From assembly GCA_907165065.1 (NCBI GenBank), contig OU015524.1, positions 40,677,295 to 40,741,294 of the forward strand: a stretch of DNA of 64,000 bases, read 5' to 3'. Origin of the DNA: Caprimulgus europaeus (taxonomy: Eukaryota; Chordata; Aves; Caprimulgiformes; Caprimulgidae). Shown one piece after another: positions 50,906 to 63,500 of this stretch. The notes beneath the pieces were generated by a model that ran no database searches, was not told the origin of the DNA, and saw nothing but the letters and a program-made list of their open reading frames with translations. Every line of letters starts with the position of its first letter. Within the stretch, counting starts at the first letter, position 1. Made by a program: the position numbers and the translations under genes.

Positions 50906-53900
50906 CCTTCATTCTCTTTTCTTTGCTGAGATGAAAAGCCAAATGCATTTTTCTTTTCTATAGTGCTCTTTTTTTTTTTCCTTGGGTATCCTTGGATTTA
51001 GTTTTCCTTTTGTTACTTTTGTCCTGATAATCTAACCAATTTGCAGAAAAAATGGGATCAATTCTTGCCTTCTGAATTATCCTCCTTGCTCCCTCTCTCT
51101 CATCCTGGTCCACCTTCTTCCTTTACCATTGGCAGTTGCGCAAGTTTCATTTGGCATACAGTCACAGATTGCGAAGTCTGATTGCAGTTTACTTCCTTAT
51201 TTAATAAGTAGTGCCGTCCTTCCCCACTGTGGAACATTTTTCAGTCTGGATGTCCTGCCTTGGCTATCATGACCTCTTTATTCACTTGGCTCCATCTCTA
51301 TCTCTTCTGTTATCCAAAGGCCTATGACTAAATATCTTTCTCTCCTCCCATACAAGTCAAGTCTTTATATTCTGCAAATCTCATGCTGGATGTCTTATTC
51401 CCTTGCATAAAATTTTAGTTCCTTATCCAGGCATAGCAAAGTTCTGCTTTCTTTAGCCTCATTTTATTTTACTGCTTCTTTCTGTCTCCATTCTCTTGCA
51501 AAAAATCAGTTTTAAACCATTGCTATATTAGGGGGAAAACATTTTTTCATGCTAAGCATTTTATCTGTCAGAATTTTATCTTATCAGGCTTCACTATCTG
51601 CTTCTAGTACTGAAGTAGAAGCTAGTGACAAAGCCAGCCACATTTATCCTTGTGTTTAGCAGTTCTTTACATAAGCTAGAGAATGGTACTGTGCACAGTA
51701 ACAAAGATTAGACGTTTTGGAAAGAGAGTACACAAAATTAGGTTTCTTTTCCTACATGTCTTGCATATTTTAGTTTCCTTCTCCTCATTTTACCTCACTG
51801 CCTGGCTATTTCAGTTTATGAACTCAAGGTCAGGGTTACTTAGTTTTCCTTGCTTGCTAAGTGGCTTGATGTTCTAAGTAAAGTGTGTTTTACTCTCTGA
51901 CTCCCAAATACTGGAAGCTGAGGCAAATTTTTGTAAGGCTTTTCTTGTCTGTCTAAACTGTTCAGGCTGACTGCTTTGAACATCTAGATTTATTGTTGTT
52001 GAATTCTTCTTCCTAACCTCTTGTTATGATATTAGAGAGAATACAGACAAGTAGTTTTGGGTTTTTTTTATTTTCATAAATATAATTTGCTTTCTCAGCC
52101 AATTGTTTTGAACTATGGATCTGTGCTTTGGGGGTTTGAGGAAAGTTCCTTTAATATCTGAGAAACTATATAAAAGTTGAATGTCTGCTAATAATCATGT
52201 AGTCTGGAGAGAAAGTCTTTATGATAAGGGGCGAGTTCTGGAAAATATGTGAGTTTATACTATGGTTTGAAAAAACGCACACCCCTAGTTTATGGTTCTA
52301 TTACCCTTTTATTTATTTATTTATTAAATGTAGGTCTTTAGCCAAAATAGACACCTGCTTATTTGCTTTTTGGTAATTTTTAGTCCCTTGAGTTTGAGGA
52401 ACTTAATTTTTAAAAAAGCCTTCCTTTCAAGCTGAATGTTATGTAGTGTTTTAAAAGAGTGAAAACTCCATTTATTTCTGTGAGGAAATAATGATATTTA
52501 TTGTCTGTTCTTGGATAGAGATGGATGTAGATTGGTTCAGTTTGTGATGCACAATCAGTGAATTGATTCTGGCTGATTTAAACCTTTAGAAAAACAAAGT
52601 GACCTTGGAGGGAAAAAAGTTGTTCGATTAGGTTATCTGTGGATGTGAGGCAGGGAATTTGTAAATGATAGAGGGAACTTCAAAATAGAAGGTAGGAGAA
52701 GGCAACAAAAATTATAAATGATGCCTGTTAAACTGCTGAGCTCTCTTTTTTTCTCCAGAGCATTCAGCTCAGTGAATTAATTAGATTAAGTTGCATCAAC
52801 CCTGATTTCTGGAAGGACTGAGCAGAGTGGGGATTTTTAGTAGTAGCTTGCATAGCTGCCTTTGGCACTTGCAGGTTATCTATGATGGCATGGTGCTACC
52901 ATTTGAAATTATTTCTTGACTTGATAGCTGCCACAATTTTTATTATTTTTGTGGTATGATGTGTGAACTTAGCTTACAGTTAAAAAGGTGTGTTGAAGAA
53001 AAAATATTTTTTTAATAAGAAAAAACACCTGTGACAACTGACAAAAATCTACAAAATTTGGGATGTACTCTGTATTACTGACATTTTTATATTTGTCAGA
53101 AGCTTTGAGAAATTCTGTCTTTGTGTAAACAGGAGGAGATCAGATACTCTATGGAACAATTTTTACTTTTCAAAATTTCTGTTTCTCCCTAATCTCTCCT
53201 TATGAACTTCTTAAATGCATCTGCCACTTCCCCAAAAACCATTTTAGCAACTTGCAAGAACTATCCCCTGCTAACTGTGACCAGGTCCTATGTCTCATTC
53301 TGTGCTTTCTACCGTCTCTTCTGAGATTCTTCTTTTTTCTTTGTTTTTCCCTTGTTTTCTCCTGCTGGGTTATTTTTATTTATCAGCGCAATTCTTTGCT
53401 ACACAAATTATTCCTCCAGCTAGTTCTCGGTGTCTCCCGTTAATTCTGTTATGATGTCTTTCAACAATTAATCTGTTCTGATCTGTAACCATGGCATTCT
53501 CATACATGGTGTGCTTCTTCCCTTCCCTTTACAGGACTTCTGTGTCCTCCTTTCTCATCCTTTCATGCCAAAGGATTCTAAATCAATGACTGATTCCTAA
53601 TTAATCCTTAATGAGTGTATTACTCTGTTCTGAGCAAATGTAGTCCTATGAATCAGGCTGAAGAGATTTTATTGAGGAATAGAGAGGAAGGGCCAGTTAC
53701 TTGGTTTGTTGGAGGTGTTTGGTTTCTTTTTTTTTTCCTTCCTTTTTTTTAAAAAAAACCCTGAAACTACTGTCAGGTTGAATTAAGCTAATAGCTTGGG
53801 CTAAAAGAATTATAGCTAAATTTACAAAACCGCAATTGCTGTGTTTTCTTTCCCTACTTCATATAAAGTTGCTTGGTAGTTGGGATGCTTCTGTGTGAAG

Positions 53901-56900
53901 TATGCAACATCTGAAGATGTGGGTATTAACCTATAGATCTCTCACCTTTGCCTCTCACAGAGTGTCGTAAGCACCAAGTAATAAGAGATGCTGAGAAAGC
54001 ATAACCTTAATTAAAATATTTTCTCTGTAGCAGAGACTGTATGTCCTATTCTCCAAACTTTAGGATTGTTCTGTGTCAATGTTTTTACACAAAATGGAAA
54101 AGCTTCCTCAAGATCTGTTCTGGGAGTTAAGATAAACAAGATTGAGAACCTTGCTTGAGTCAAGGATGCTGGTATTATGGGATCTAAATTTGAGTGAAAA
54201 CCCCATCTTTTTTCTGAAGATTCTTTATTCCTATGTGCTTGCTTCATTTCTGTAGTTGGTAATTTAGATGTAAGATCAGGAGTAATTAATCTTAAATCTT
54301 ACAGACAGTTTTAAAGGAATATGTCTTGTTTCTGTAAAAACTCTAATTTTTTGAGGAAATGATGGTGTACAGGTGATTGTGGTAGTTCTTTCTGTGTAAA
54401 GAAAATTGATGTTGATCCATACTTGTGTATCAGATGTAACCTCTTTCTCTTTGAGAAAGGCTGCCCTCTTTTGGGTATGATTAGAACTGGCTTAATTGTC
54501 AGGATTGCAGTGCAAGTAATTGACGTTGTTCTTTGTCTGTAGAACCTGTGGATTTTCCATGGATAGCTGTGGTGGGCACCTTATTGATATCAAATTCTAT
54601 GTAGCTATGGATTTTCTGTGATAGCAATAATGGACATTTTCAGTAATTAGTTGTGTTAAAGTTTTATATATCTGCAATTTGTACTGTAACATGTACGGGC
54701 AGGTGTGTGTACATATATCTCGTGCTTTAAAAAAAGATTATGGAAATGAAGACTTTCCTTATTTCTAATAATTTTGTATTCGTGTGAAATTATGTCTGTC
54801 CATGACTAGCTTTTATCTTTGTTATTTTATCAGTTTAGAGTTTTTCCTTGTTAAATGCAGATTGGTTTTTTGTTACCTTCTCTTCTGTTGACAAGTCCTC
54901 TTTTTGTCTTATTTTAACTCTTGCCCTAACAAAAAGTACAAAGAGCTTTGATCTTCAGCATCATAAATTGACAAAGGTAATTAAAGTTTTGATAAGGTTG
55001 GCAGGTAGGTGACAAACCAATTGTCTAGGGCTTAAAAAAAGTGCCATGAAGGAAGCAGTGAAGTTTGTAAGTCAGTCCTGGGTTCAGTTCTAGCAAATAT
55101 GTACTATAACCTCTAATCATCTGAGTGACATTTGAAGACCTGTATTAAATGGATTGATTGCAATTCACTCCTGACGGAGCAGGTGTTCAGATCTCATCAG
55201 AAAGGCCAAGGGTTGGACCTGGAATCTCTAGCTACCAATTCAGAGTCTGGCACTGAAACATTGCAGTTCTGTAGGGTCACAAATGTATCTGTTCAATTAA
55301 AGTAGAGAGACCATCTTTGTACTTAACCAGACTAGTGGGGGAAAAAAAAATAATCTAGGTTTTATACTTTAAGGTAGCACAACATTAACTCATGTCAGTG
55401 CTTACAGCTTAGTTAACTGGAATGATTGTGTTATTTTAGTAGATTTGAATGTGATTGTTTATAATGCTGTAATGTTTTAAAGACTTGGTCATGGAACACA
55501 ATCATGCTGTGCTAAGAGTTTGCACAGCATGTTTTTACTCCAAGGAACATTCAGTCTAGGCATAAGACAAGAGATAAATTGATGGATATAGGCAATATAC
55601 TGGCCTAATGCTACAGCACTGGTCAGCCTGTCAGACAACAAAATTTCTTATCTCTTTCGTATCCAGATAGGTTGTCATATACATCCTGACATTGTATTTT
55701 GACTTAAAAATGCCACTGTGTTTTTTTGTGCCATGTGCATATGATATTATTGAAATACTTGAGTTGTATTCACAATACAAACTAAACACAGAAAATGTAG
55801 TCACCACCTTGCTAAATCATGTGTACTTTATTGCCTTGTTAGATAAAGCTGCCCCTTGGCAGCCTTTCTCATCATCTTTGTTTTATTAATGAGTAGTTTT
55901 GCCTTGCATTTTGAAACAGGCCATTCCTCTCCTGGCAGACCGTGCTTTCTGGAGATGCTAACGCTGGTTGTGTATGAGATAAGTGATGACTCTTAACATG
56001 GGAAATATGTGTAAGTAATTTATAAATTAAAGCCTTTTATAGGCTATTGTACAAACACATCCAAATGCATTTGAATGAGATTACCCAGTTACATATTTTT
56101 AAAAGAGATTATTTTCTTTTTATTTGCACTGATGAGAATAGTTCAGCCCAGGCTTTCTTTCACTACAAAATGGGGACTAAAGGAAATTTTGTTGCCTTGT
56201 TTCTGGTCTTCTGTTTAGCCCCTTCAGGGATAAGAGCTTCTATTTCATTTTGATAGTGGATGTACTAGTGAAGTGGAAAATTTTTTGGTGTGCTTCAGTG
56301 TAGCAAGTCTGTAGTTATAAGACACATCATTGGGGTGTTTGAATTATTCCTCTGGTCCTGAAGATGAGATTACAGACTCTGAAATATAGTTCCTTTTGAC
56401 ATTACCTGACAAACACCTATTGACTTCAATAGGGCTAAGTCATTGCTCTGTCTACATACATGAATGAATTTGCTTTAGAACTTAATTTATGATAATGAAA
56501 TTTGTTTATTTTCAAAGAAAATATATAAACTTCATTTAACTAGTATGACATTTTGTATTTTACTGTGTTTGTGAAATTAATCAGAATGGTTAAAGCAAAA
56601 TTAAAGTAAAGGCAAGACTGGAGGCAGTATAGCCAAAATCTTAGCTCAGTCAAGGATACCTCTGCCTTTAGTTCTAAAGAGATTCTCAGAAAGTAAAAGC
56701 TTGTAAATGTTGCTGCCTAAATTAGTTAGCTTTGTTAAGGAGTTTTTTAAAGACACATAGCCCTTGCCAAAATCAATTTGCTGAATAGCTTATAGTAAAT
56801 AGGTAGATTGGAGTAATCTTGTGAACAACTTCACGTACGTAGTCCAAGAATTGCAGTACAGGAGTTTAATTTTCTCTAGGGTTTGTTTTTTTGTGGGTTT

Positions 56901-58849
56901 GGTTTTTTTTTTCACTTGGATTAGTAACAAGATGAGGCAGAATAAGAAAGTGAACATATGACTTCATTGGAAACTTGCTAATGCTTGACTTTCTTTTTTA
57001 TGCCCTTTAACAAATACTATGTTAAGCATTGGCTGGCATAACAAATGAAAATGTGTATTATCAATATTTTTAATGATTTTTCCTCCTATCCCTCTTTTAG
57101 GGTAAATATACATTTAAAACGTTGTGCAGTTCCCATTTTTAAACTTATAAATAAATTTAAACACCAGTCTGATAAATAAGATTTTGAATTTGTTTTGGTG
57201 CCATACAACCACAAGGATGTCACTTGTATTCTTAACAAGTCCTGGGAGGCGTTTCCCTTGACTCCCAGTACACCTGTCAGTCTTACATAGTCAAATCTAT
57301 GAGATCTGAAGACTGCAGCGCTGCTCATTTAGGATGTCTGTGTGAAAGCTAGGGAAATTATAGACTGAGATCTTTATTGCTGGTACCCATTTCTCAACAG
57401 TGGCCTGGACTGAATCACAAGGTCTGTTGGAAGATTAATGTTGTGATTCAGATTTCATTGTTTAGCCTCATCACAATGCTATTGTACTTCAAGTGGATTT
57501 TAATGGGAAACAAGCCCTTTTTTTCAGTTCTCTGTTGATTGTTTAGTTTCATAATGTTCTCTGCCCACTATTTTCATCATTGGTACTTTTTCACTTTTCT
57601 CTATTTCACTCCACAAGTGAATTCTTTCACTTGTGTTGATCTCACTTCCATCTCAAAACTCCAGATTTCTCTCTTACCCACACCATTTTTTTCCACGTTG
57701 CCTTTTCCTTGGGACATACTAAATTATTCTCCTTTGTAAAAGTCAAGACATACAGTGTCTGTCTGCTACATGGTGCCTTTCCTTTGCTGCCAATATATCA
57801 CTGAAATGAGTTGTTAATTCTTACTCTGTGTCATTTCACCTTTTACTGCTTTTCTCTCTGAAGAACATTCCTATTCATGTTGGAGACCACCTTTCTTTAC
57901 TCTGGTGGTCATTCTAGGACCATTATCAAACCTATGTCTTCCTTGCTTCAGCTCTCCAGGAAGTCCAGATCAGTCCTGTCCTTTCTCCTCTATTTTGTTG
58001 TGACCACTGTCACTCCCTACTATTGCCTTAGCTAGTTTATCACATTTGCTGTTAAAGGATCTGAAGACATCTGCAAAGTTTGGAAAGTAGTTCAAAGTAG
58101 TTGTGGTGGTTGTTAATAGCAAACTTCTAGCAGAGTGGTGTTGATTTGAGTCTCTGAGATGTGAGAAAGGTAGAAAAAGTAAGAATGGAGATGACACAGT
58201 ATGTGTGGGAACCTCTGTGCTGGAATTGCATGATTTACCAGTGCACACTCCACAAGGTGCTGTGCAGGGCAGAAGCTGACTTCTTTTGCAAGGTCATCCG
58301 TGTAATAAGAATTACTGTTTCCTGAAAATACACTTTCAGATGGGGATATCCCAAAGCTTAACCACTCAAGTGTCTTGTGTTTTTGTGGATGTTGAGTTCT
58401 GAGCATTTCAATCAAAGCATTCTTGTCAATATGTGATGAGGCAGTGACATACAGACCTGATTTTTTTTCTTTTATTATGGTCAATTCTAGGCCTTCACAA
58501 ATACGCAGTTGCCTGGGGCATAGCAAAACAGTCCCGAGATGTCCTCAGGGCTCCTTCCTATCCAGCTGGAACAGACTTGCTTTCTCCTCTCTCTGTTCCA
58601 CTGCTCAAAGAGGTCTGCAGTGCCAACACAGCACAATCTCTCCCCAGTTCTCACTGAAAAAATAGATGAAGTGTCCAGAATAAGACAGAGGAACAGGCAG
58701 TTTCCCTGTCGCTGTCGGTAAAGGAGTAAGGGGAAGGTGACACACTTTTCCCCACCGGTGTCTTTCCCCACCAACTCCCCCCCTTCCTCCCCTATCCCAT
58801 TAGCCCACATTCTCTTCCTGCCCGGCCCTCCACTGCTGCCTAATCTCAT
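50906..58849. other. intergenic upstream of RGS7
   Basis: AT-rich with many T-runs and a (TTTA)n tract at 52.31 kb. No gene or recognised repeat. It is the likely place for distal RGS7 control elements, but nothing specific is visible. Confidence 0.55.
52307..52325 (+). repeat. (TTTA)n microsatellite
   Basis: Four to five TTTA units followed by TTAAATG. Confidence 0.8.
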
Positions 58850-58924
58850 TACGGGGGCTGCTGCCAGATCTGCTGGCAGCTGCAGTTTCTTGGCCGCTGT
58901 TTTCGGTGAGCGAGCCGAGAGCGC

Positions 58925-58942
58925 GGAGGAGGAGGAGGAGGA
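58925..58942 (+). repeat. (GGA)6 run upstream of RGS7
   Basis: Six GGA triplets directly precede a G-tract cluster in the CpG island. On the other strand this is a polypyrimidine stretch. Confidence 0.8.
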
Positions 58943-58945
58943 AGC

Positions 58946-58970
58946 GGGGGGCGGGGGGAGGAGGGAGGGG
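58946..58970 (+). promoter_or_regulatory. G-quadruplex-capable G-tract cluster
   Basis: G-runs at 58946-58951, 58953-58958, 58963-58965 and 58967-58970, with loops of 1, 4 and 1 bases, fit the G3+N1-7 pattern. It lies upstream of the presumed RGS7 start on the coding strand. Folding is predicted from sequence only. Confidence 0.55.
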
Positions 58971-58990
58971 TGCTGCTGTGTGGCGGAGCG

Positions 58991-59014
58991 GCAGCAACAG
59001 CAGCAGCAGCAGCA
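58991..59014 (+). repeat. CAG/CAA trinucleotide run
   Basis: GCAGCAA followed by five CAG units and a final CA, in the RGS7 CpG island. It is not part of a supported protein frame. Confidence 0.8.
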
Positions 59015-59034
59015 CCTTTGACGTGCCCGTCCCC

Positions 59035-59040
59035 CACGTG
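59035..59040. promoter_or_regulatory. E-box CACGTG in the RGS7 promoter
   Basis: A palindromic CACGTG, extended to CACGTGAC (USF/CREB-type context), lies 10 bp after a TGACGTG half-CRE (59019-59025). Function is inferred from motif and promoter position only. Confidence 0.35.
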
Positions 59041-59150
59041 ACGGCCGCTCCATTGCGGGGAGGGAGCTGAGCTGCCGCCGCTCCGGCAGCGCGGGGGAGA
59101 GCCGTAGCCTCGGCGGCGGCGGCACTGGCAGCGCCTCCGCCCGCAGTGTC

Positions 59151-59184
59151 TGTGCGTGTGTGTGCCTGTGCGTGTGTGTGTGTG
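59151..59184 (+). repeat. imperfect (TG)n tract in RGS7 exon 1
   Basis: Alternating TG with CG interruptions, ending exactly at the uORF ATG. It can adopt Z-DNA and is a likely length polymorphism. Confidence 0.75.
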
Positions 59185-59223
59185 ATGAGCGATCGCCGCG
59201 TCCCTCCGCCCGCTGCTGGCTGA
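59185..59223 (+). other. short upstream ORF (12 codons plus stop) in the putative RGS7 5' UTR
   Basis: An ATG directly after the GT repeat opens a frame reading MSDRRVPPPAAG and then TGA. The -3 base is G, a usable context. It ends before the exon 1 donor and so does not overlap the main frame. It could reduce or regulate RGS7 translation if transcription starts upstream of it, which I cannot establish. Confidence 0.4.
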
Positions 59224-59307
59224 CACCGACCGCGCGGGGCGCGCCAGGAGCAGCATCAGGAGAAGGCGAGGAGCCGCGGCCAGCGCGCAGTGACCTTGGC
59301 CCAGGAG

Positions 59308-60429
59308 GTAAACGAGGCGGGCGGGGAGCCGCGCCCCGCGCCCCTTCGCGCCGCCGCCTCGGGGAAGGCCGGCCCGCCGCCGCCCCTAGCCGTCCCGGGC
59401 GGTGCTGCCACCGCTGTCCGCGGTGCTGAAACCTCTGGCGCTGTGCCGCCGTCCGCGCCCCGCCGAGGCGGGCTCCCTGCGGGCGAACCGGTTCTCCTGG
59501 CCACTGGCCCCCCAGAGGCGCGCACCCGTGGACGGGCGGTATGGGGCCAGGCAGGGCGAGCTGGCCCTATGGACGAGGTGCAGCGCAGCCCGCAGGCAAG
59601 AGGTCCGGGGGGCGGGGAGGGCTTTGGAGGTGAGTGTTTGGAGCAGAGCGCAGCCCGGTGGGCTCTCCGCAGCCGCCAGTGTGGTCTGTAGATGGAGCGC
59701 GTTCTGACACCTGCGTGCAAAGCCGGAGCCACGGCAGGATCTGAGCTCTGGTTTAGTGCAGCTCCCGTGTGAGCGGGGGGAGGGCGCGAGGAGACGGGGC
59801 TGGCGGAGGAGCCGGTGTTTGGCGGTGAAGTGCGCTGAAAGTAGGTGAAAGAAACCGGAAAGGTTCTCCGATTCGTTTCTTCCTTTCCCTCTCTCACCTG
59901 CTTCCTTCCCTGTCACATGGGGAAGCGCACACCAGTACTGGTGAATTGAAGAGAAGTTTAAAACCTCTGGTTTGCTTTTCATGCGCCTGAGGGTCGTGAA
60001 AGTTGCTGTGGCCCGAGCCGTGAGGAGAGGGCACTGCTGAATACATGGCCGTGGACTGAGTCAGTCCTCCCAAAACTGTGGTCTGGAAGGCATGGAGCAT
60101 CCCTTGGTGAAGCCCGTGCAGGGGAGGAAGGGAGTGCTCTGTGAGGAGGCGTCTGCATGATATGGTGTTATGTCAGGTAGCTATTCGGAGCGACAATTCA
60201 TTAACGTCTAAATTAGACTAACATATTACATTCGTTATTTACTGGCAAAAAAGAGTAATGACAGTAAATGGTGAATTAGCGGTTTTGCTCCCATGTAAAT
60301 ATCCGTTGGAGAAATGCAAGCATACGTGGATTCTGATAATGTGTTGGTAGAAAGTCAGGTCCATTAATCATCAGGGAAGGAAGGAGACCTGAGGCGATTT
60401 CTTACTGAAACCACTTTTACCTTTTACAG
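59308..60429 (+). other. RGS7: putative RGS7 intron 1
   Basis: This 1.1-kb interval is bounded by GTAAAC and TTTTACAG. Its first 500 bases are still CpG-rich and could hold alternative first exons; the rest is ordinary AT-richer DNA. No repeat is recognised. Confidence 0.45.
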
Positions 60430-60463
60430 TGCAACATTCAACAGCGGATCAAATCTGTGGGAC

Positions 60464-60541
60464 ATGGCACAAGGAAATAACTATGGGCAAAGCAGCAACG
60501 GGGTGGCTGATGAATCCCCAAACATGCTGGTGTACAGAAAG
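60464..60541 (+). CDS. RGS7: RGS7 first coding exon (partial gene; 26 residues in the window)
   Basis: RGS7 is an R7-family GTPase-activating protein for Gi/o alpha subunits in neurons; it acts bound to G-beta-5 and membrane anchors such as R7BP. The exon spans 60430-60541: a pyrimidine-rich acceptor (TTTTACCTTTTACAG), 34 bases of 5' UTR, an ATG in context GACATGG, and 26 codons reading MAQGNNYGQSSNGVADESPN then MLVYRK. It ends at the donor G|GTAAGC in phase 0. This is the N-terminus of vertebrate RGS7, lying just before the DEP domain; from memory the human protein has T rather than S at residue 10. No other family I know has this start. The DEP, DHEX, GGL and RGS domains are encoded beyond the right edge, and no second coding exon is seen in the remaining 3.4 kb. 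Confidence 0.93.
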
Positions 60542-63500
60542 GTAAGCCTCTGTGTTTTTGGAAAGCCGATGAAGGATTTCAGGAATTGGTGAAGTTCTGG
60601 GCTCTTTTGCCTAGCAAGCGAAGCCTTTGTTTTTGCTGTTTCTCCCCAACTTCATTAATAGATGCTGCTGCTGTGCTTTGTGTCGAATGGAGCAGTCTGA
60701 TTTCAGAACAGGATCATCTGCCACTGATTTGGAATGTTTTGTGTCTGTTTACATTTGTGCTGCTTGATGCAGTTTAAATGGCATGTGCAAAGTAGATCTA
60801 TAGCCCAGGTACCACTAGTGACTCCTGTTTTGAGAAATTACTGGTTCTGTTGTTTTAAAGGGTAAATACACATATATTTCAACTTTGTGTTGTATTCAGA
60901 AACAGTTGGTTTTCAATTTGAAATACTTGATGTATTTAATTCACTTTCTGCATTGACACATATGATATGTGATGGTGGTGATGTGCCAGAGACTGGAACA
61001 TGTTTTGAGTTCAAGTGTTTACTTGTAAAATCTATTTGTAAAATGAATTCATATATTTTAAAGCTAAATGTTAACTATATACAATGTTTTGTACTTCTGT
61101 CTCTGGGCAAAGATTTTCACAGTGCAGGAAAATCGGATTCATTAACTTATTTCATATGAGGGGAAAAACTGATTAAAGATATTACTTATCTACAATCGCC
61201 GCAACTTAAAAAAACCCCAAACACATACACTCCAGGGATTCTGTCTGGGAAGGATTTCTAATGCAGTTATTCTAATAGCATCAATATACAAATTTCCAGA
61301 CACTGAACTCCAGTAGTTTGGCTTATTTAGCCACTGTTCTTTCACTTAAGTGACACTAAACCCTTCAGGATTTTGAGATATGTTTACATGTTTATTTTTT
61401 TATAAAGCTTTAATTGCCTTTATCTAAAAAGAATAACAAAATAAATTCTAATAATAATGGAGAAAAACAACTTTGTCACAAAATGAAATACATAATTATG
61501 CAACTACTTGTTTATTCCTGGAACACAGTGCTTTATAACTTGTTTGTGGTTGTTTTTATCAGGTGGAAAAATCAATATTTTTACTTTGTTAGAGGAATTG
61601 ACTTCTCTTTTTTCAAGTTAACTGTAATAGAAAGCATTTGATGAATACTCAGTTTACTCCTTGAGGTGAACTAAGGTATCATCAGTAACTGTGGTAAGTG
61701 TTCTTTTCCCAGGAATTAAAAAAATAGTCTCAAATTGAAGTCTGATGCATGCTTTTTTCTCTTCCTATTTTCAAATATGTTGCTGATTTCAGTCAGTTGG
61801 TTGTATTTGCTATTTTTTAAAAAATGGGTTCTTTTTCTAGAAGGAAATTAATTTATTAACTTAACCTTAGTTATCCATTTATGTAAGAATGCACATCTAG
61901 ATAAATATGGGGTTACCTTGCCATTAGCAGCACAAGTATGTCTCAAAATGCAATTATATGTATGAATTTATATGTGAAAATATGATGCATATACTAAAAG
62001 TAATATACGAAAGCTTATATTGTTCTTTATAGGTTTTTGATTTTTCTAATTAGAATCTTTTTGCATTTGTCACGTACTTCTACGCTGAGAAATAAGTCTT
62101 TTCTTAGCTTATTTAGTACATGGAGGGGGAACACAGTGGAACTGTTTCTCTTCTCCTATGTTGACTTTGTCTGAAGAGCTGGTCAAGCTTGTGACCTATT
62201 ATATTTAGTATGACCTCACGCCAAAATTTATCATTGCCCCTGAGCAGCCTCCAGATTGAAAGGGAACTGCTGAGGCAAGTGATGAGAATCCTGGTGATGC
62301 AGGGGAAATTTGAAAATGGGGAATGGGAATAGGACACAAAACCTCAGGTGTATGCTCAGCAGATTCAAAGCATCAAACACCTTTTCCATTCTCTGTAAAT
62401 CAGCAGTGAAGGGATGGTGTCAGTTTGCGTTTTCCAGTGTAGCAGTGGTCATTCCCTTGTTGTCGCTAAAGTGCAAGTGGTGCACTTAGTATTGAAGTTC
62501 TGAAAAACTCTGACCTTCTACACCATTACCTGCCATATTTATTTTTGTAGCATGGTTGAACAAAAGGATCATGTAAGGTTGGGCACAGTGGTGTTAGAGT
62601 ACAGAGAGAAAACAAAGTAGTCCTTCCTTTGGCAAAGAATAGGCAACAAAATAATAGATAACTTTTTTTAAAAAGTCACCTGTATTTTTCTGCAATATGT
62701 TATTGCTGTAATCAAATGTGCTATAAATTCTATGTCTAGAATGTAAGAGGAGGATAGTTAGGTGGAAATCATTTCACTTCAGAATATATCATCTCTGAAT
62801 TTAAGTCTTGAATAGCAACAAGTAAATCACAGGATTCCTTGTAATACATTTGAAAACAGAATACTTTTCTGTCTGTCATTGTGTTGGGAATGAAAACACT
62901 GTGCAGAGTGAACAAAGGACTAGATCTGCCAGCTTCCAGCTTCATGGACGACTTTTTTTTTTTCCCAACTGGAAAAGTGTTAATAGATGGTAGAAAAGTT
63001 TTTGAAGTGTAGTATTTTGAGTAACATTGCTGAAATCCATAAATGCAGAAATGCTTTCTTCTGGGTTTATCCAACATCAATACATGGAATAGCACACATT
63101 TTGAGATATGTGTACCTGTAAGGAATAGATGGCACATCTCTTACTACTTGTATTAACAAAGAACTAACATGTGGCTGTGCTGAATGAAGACCATTATTTT
63201 GGCTATAACACATAATTTTGTAATCTAGTAATTCCAGTAGTCTGTCTAATTTTCAGACACAATATGAACTGAGTGTGTTCTTAAGTACCTGGAGTTACCA
63301 TCCTGGGTTTCCTAAATCTTGATTGTCAGGAGTACTTAATGGAAAATTCTTTACAGAGTGAAGTTCTGGTGTTTACAAATTTAGTATTTAAAGCTTGAAT
63401 TGTTATGGAATCATTATTGCACTTTAAGTAAATTGTAAACTCTTGACAAAAAAGACTGGTTTTCTGTTTAGTTGGGGTTTTGTTTGTTTGTTTGTTTTTT

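Larger units (their letters stand above)
58850..59110 (+). promoter_or_regulatory. RGS7: CpG-island core promoter of RGS7
   Basis: A CpG-rich block begins near 58850 and continues through the putative first exon to about 59830. It holds a (GGA)6 run, a G-tract cluster, a CAG/CAA run, a TGACGTG half-CRE at 59019-59025 and a palindromic E-box CACGTG at 59035-59040, then (CGG)4 at 59111-59122. No TATA box is evident, which fits a dispersed CpG-island start. Assignment to RGS7 rests on its position 1.3-1.6 kb upstream of the recognised first coding exon on the same strand. Confidence 0.65.
59111..59307 (+). other. RGS7: probable non-coding exon 1 (5' UTR) of RGS7; 5' end approximate
   Basis: The CpG island ends in a good splice donor, CCAGGAG|GTAAAC, with GT at 59308-59309. 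Spliced to the acceptor at 60428-60429 it would give a 5' UTR leading straight to the RGS7 ATG with no further ATG except a small uORF at 59185. A second strong donor, TTTGGAG|GTGAGTG with GT at 59630-59631, could serve a longer or alternative first exon. The start of transcription is not visible, so the left edge is a guess. Confidence 0.5.

Noticed and set aside
58487..59982. Long frames on both strands across the RGS7 CpG island (up to 213 codons)
   Set aside because: GC-rich DNA has few stop codons; the translations are low-complexity and mutually overlapping, and the CAG run yields only homopolymer tracts. The recognised RGS7 start lies elsewhere.
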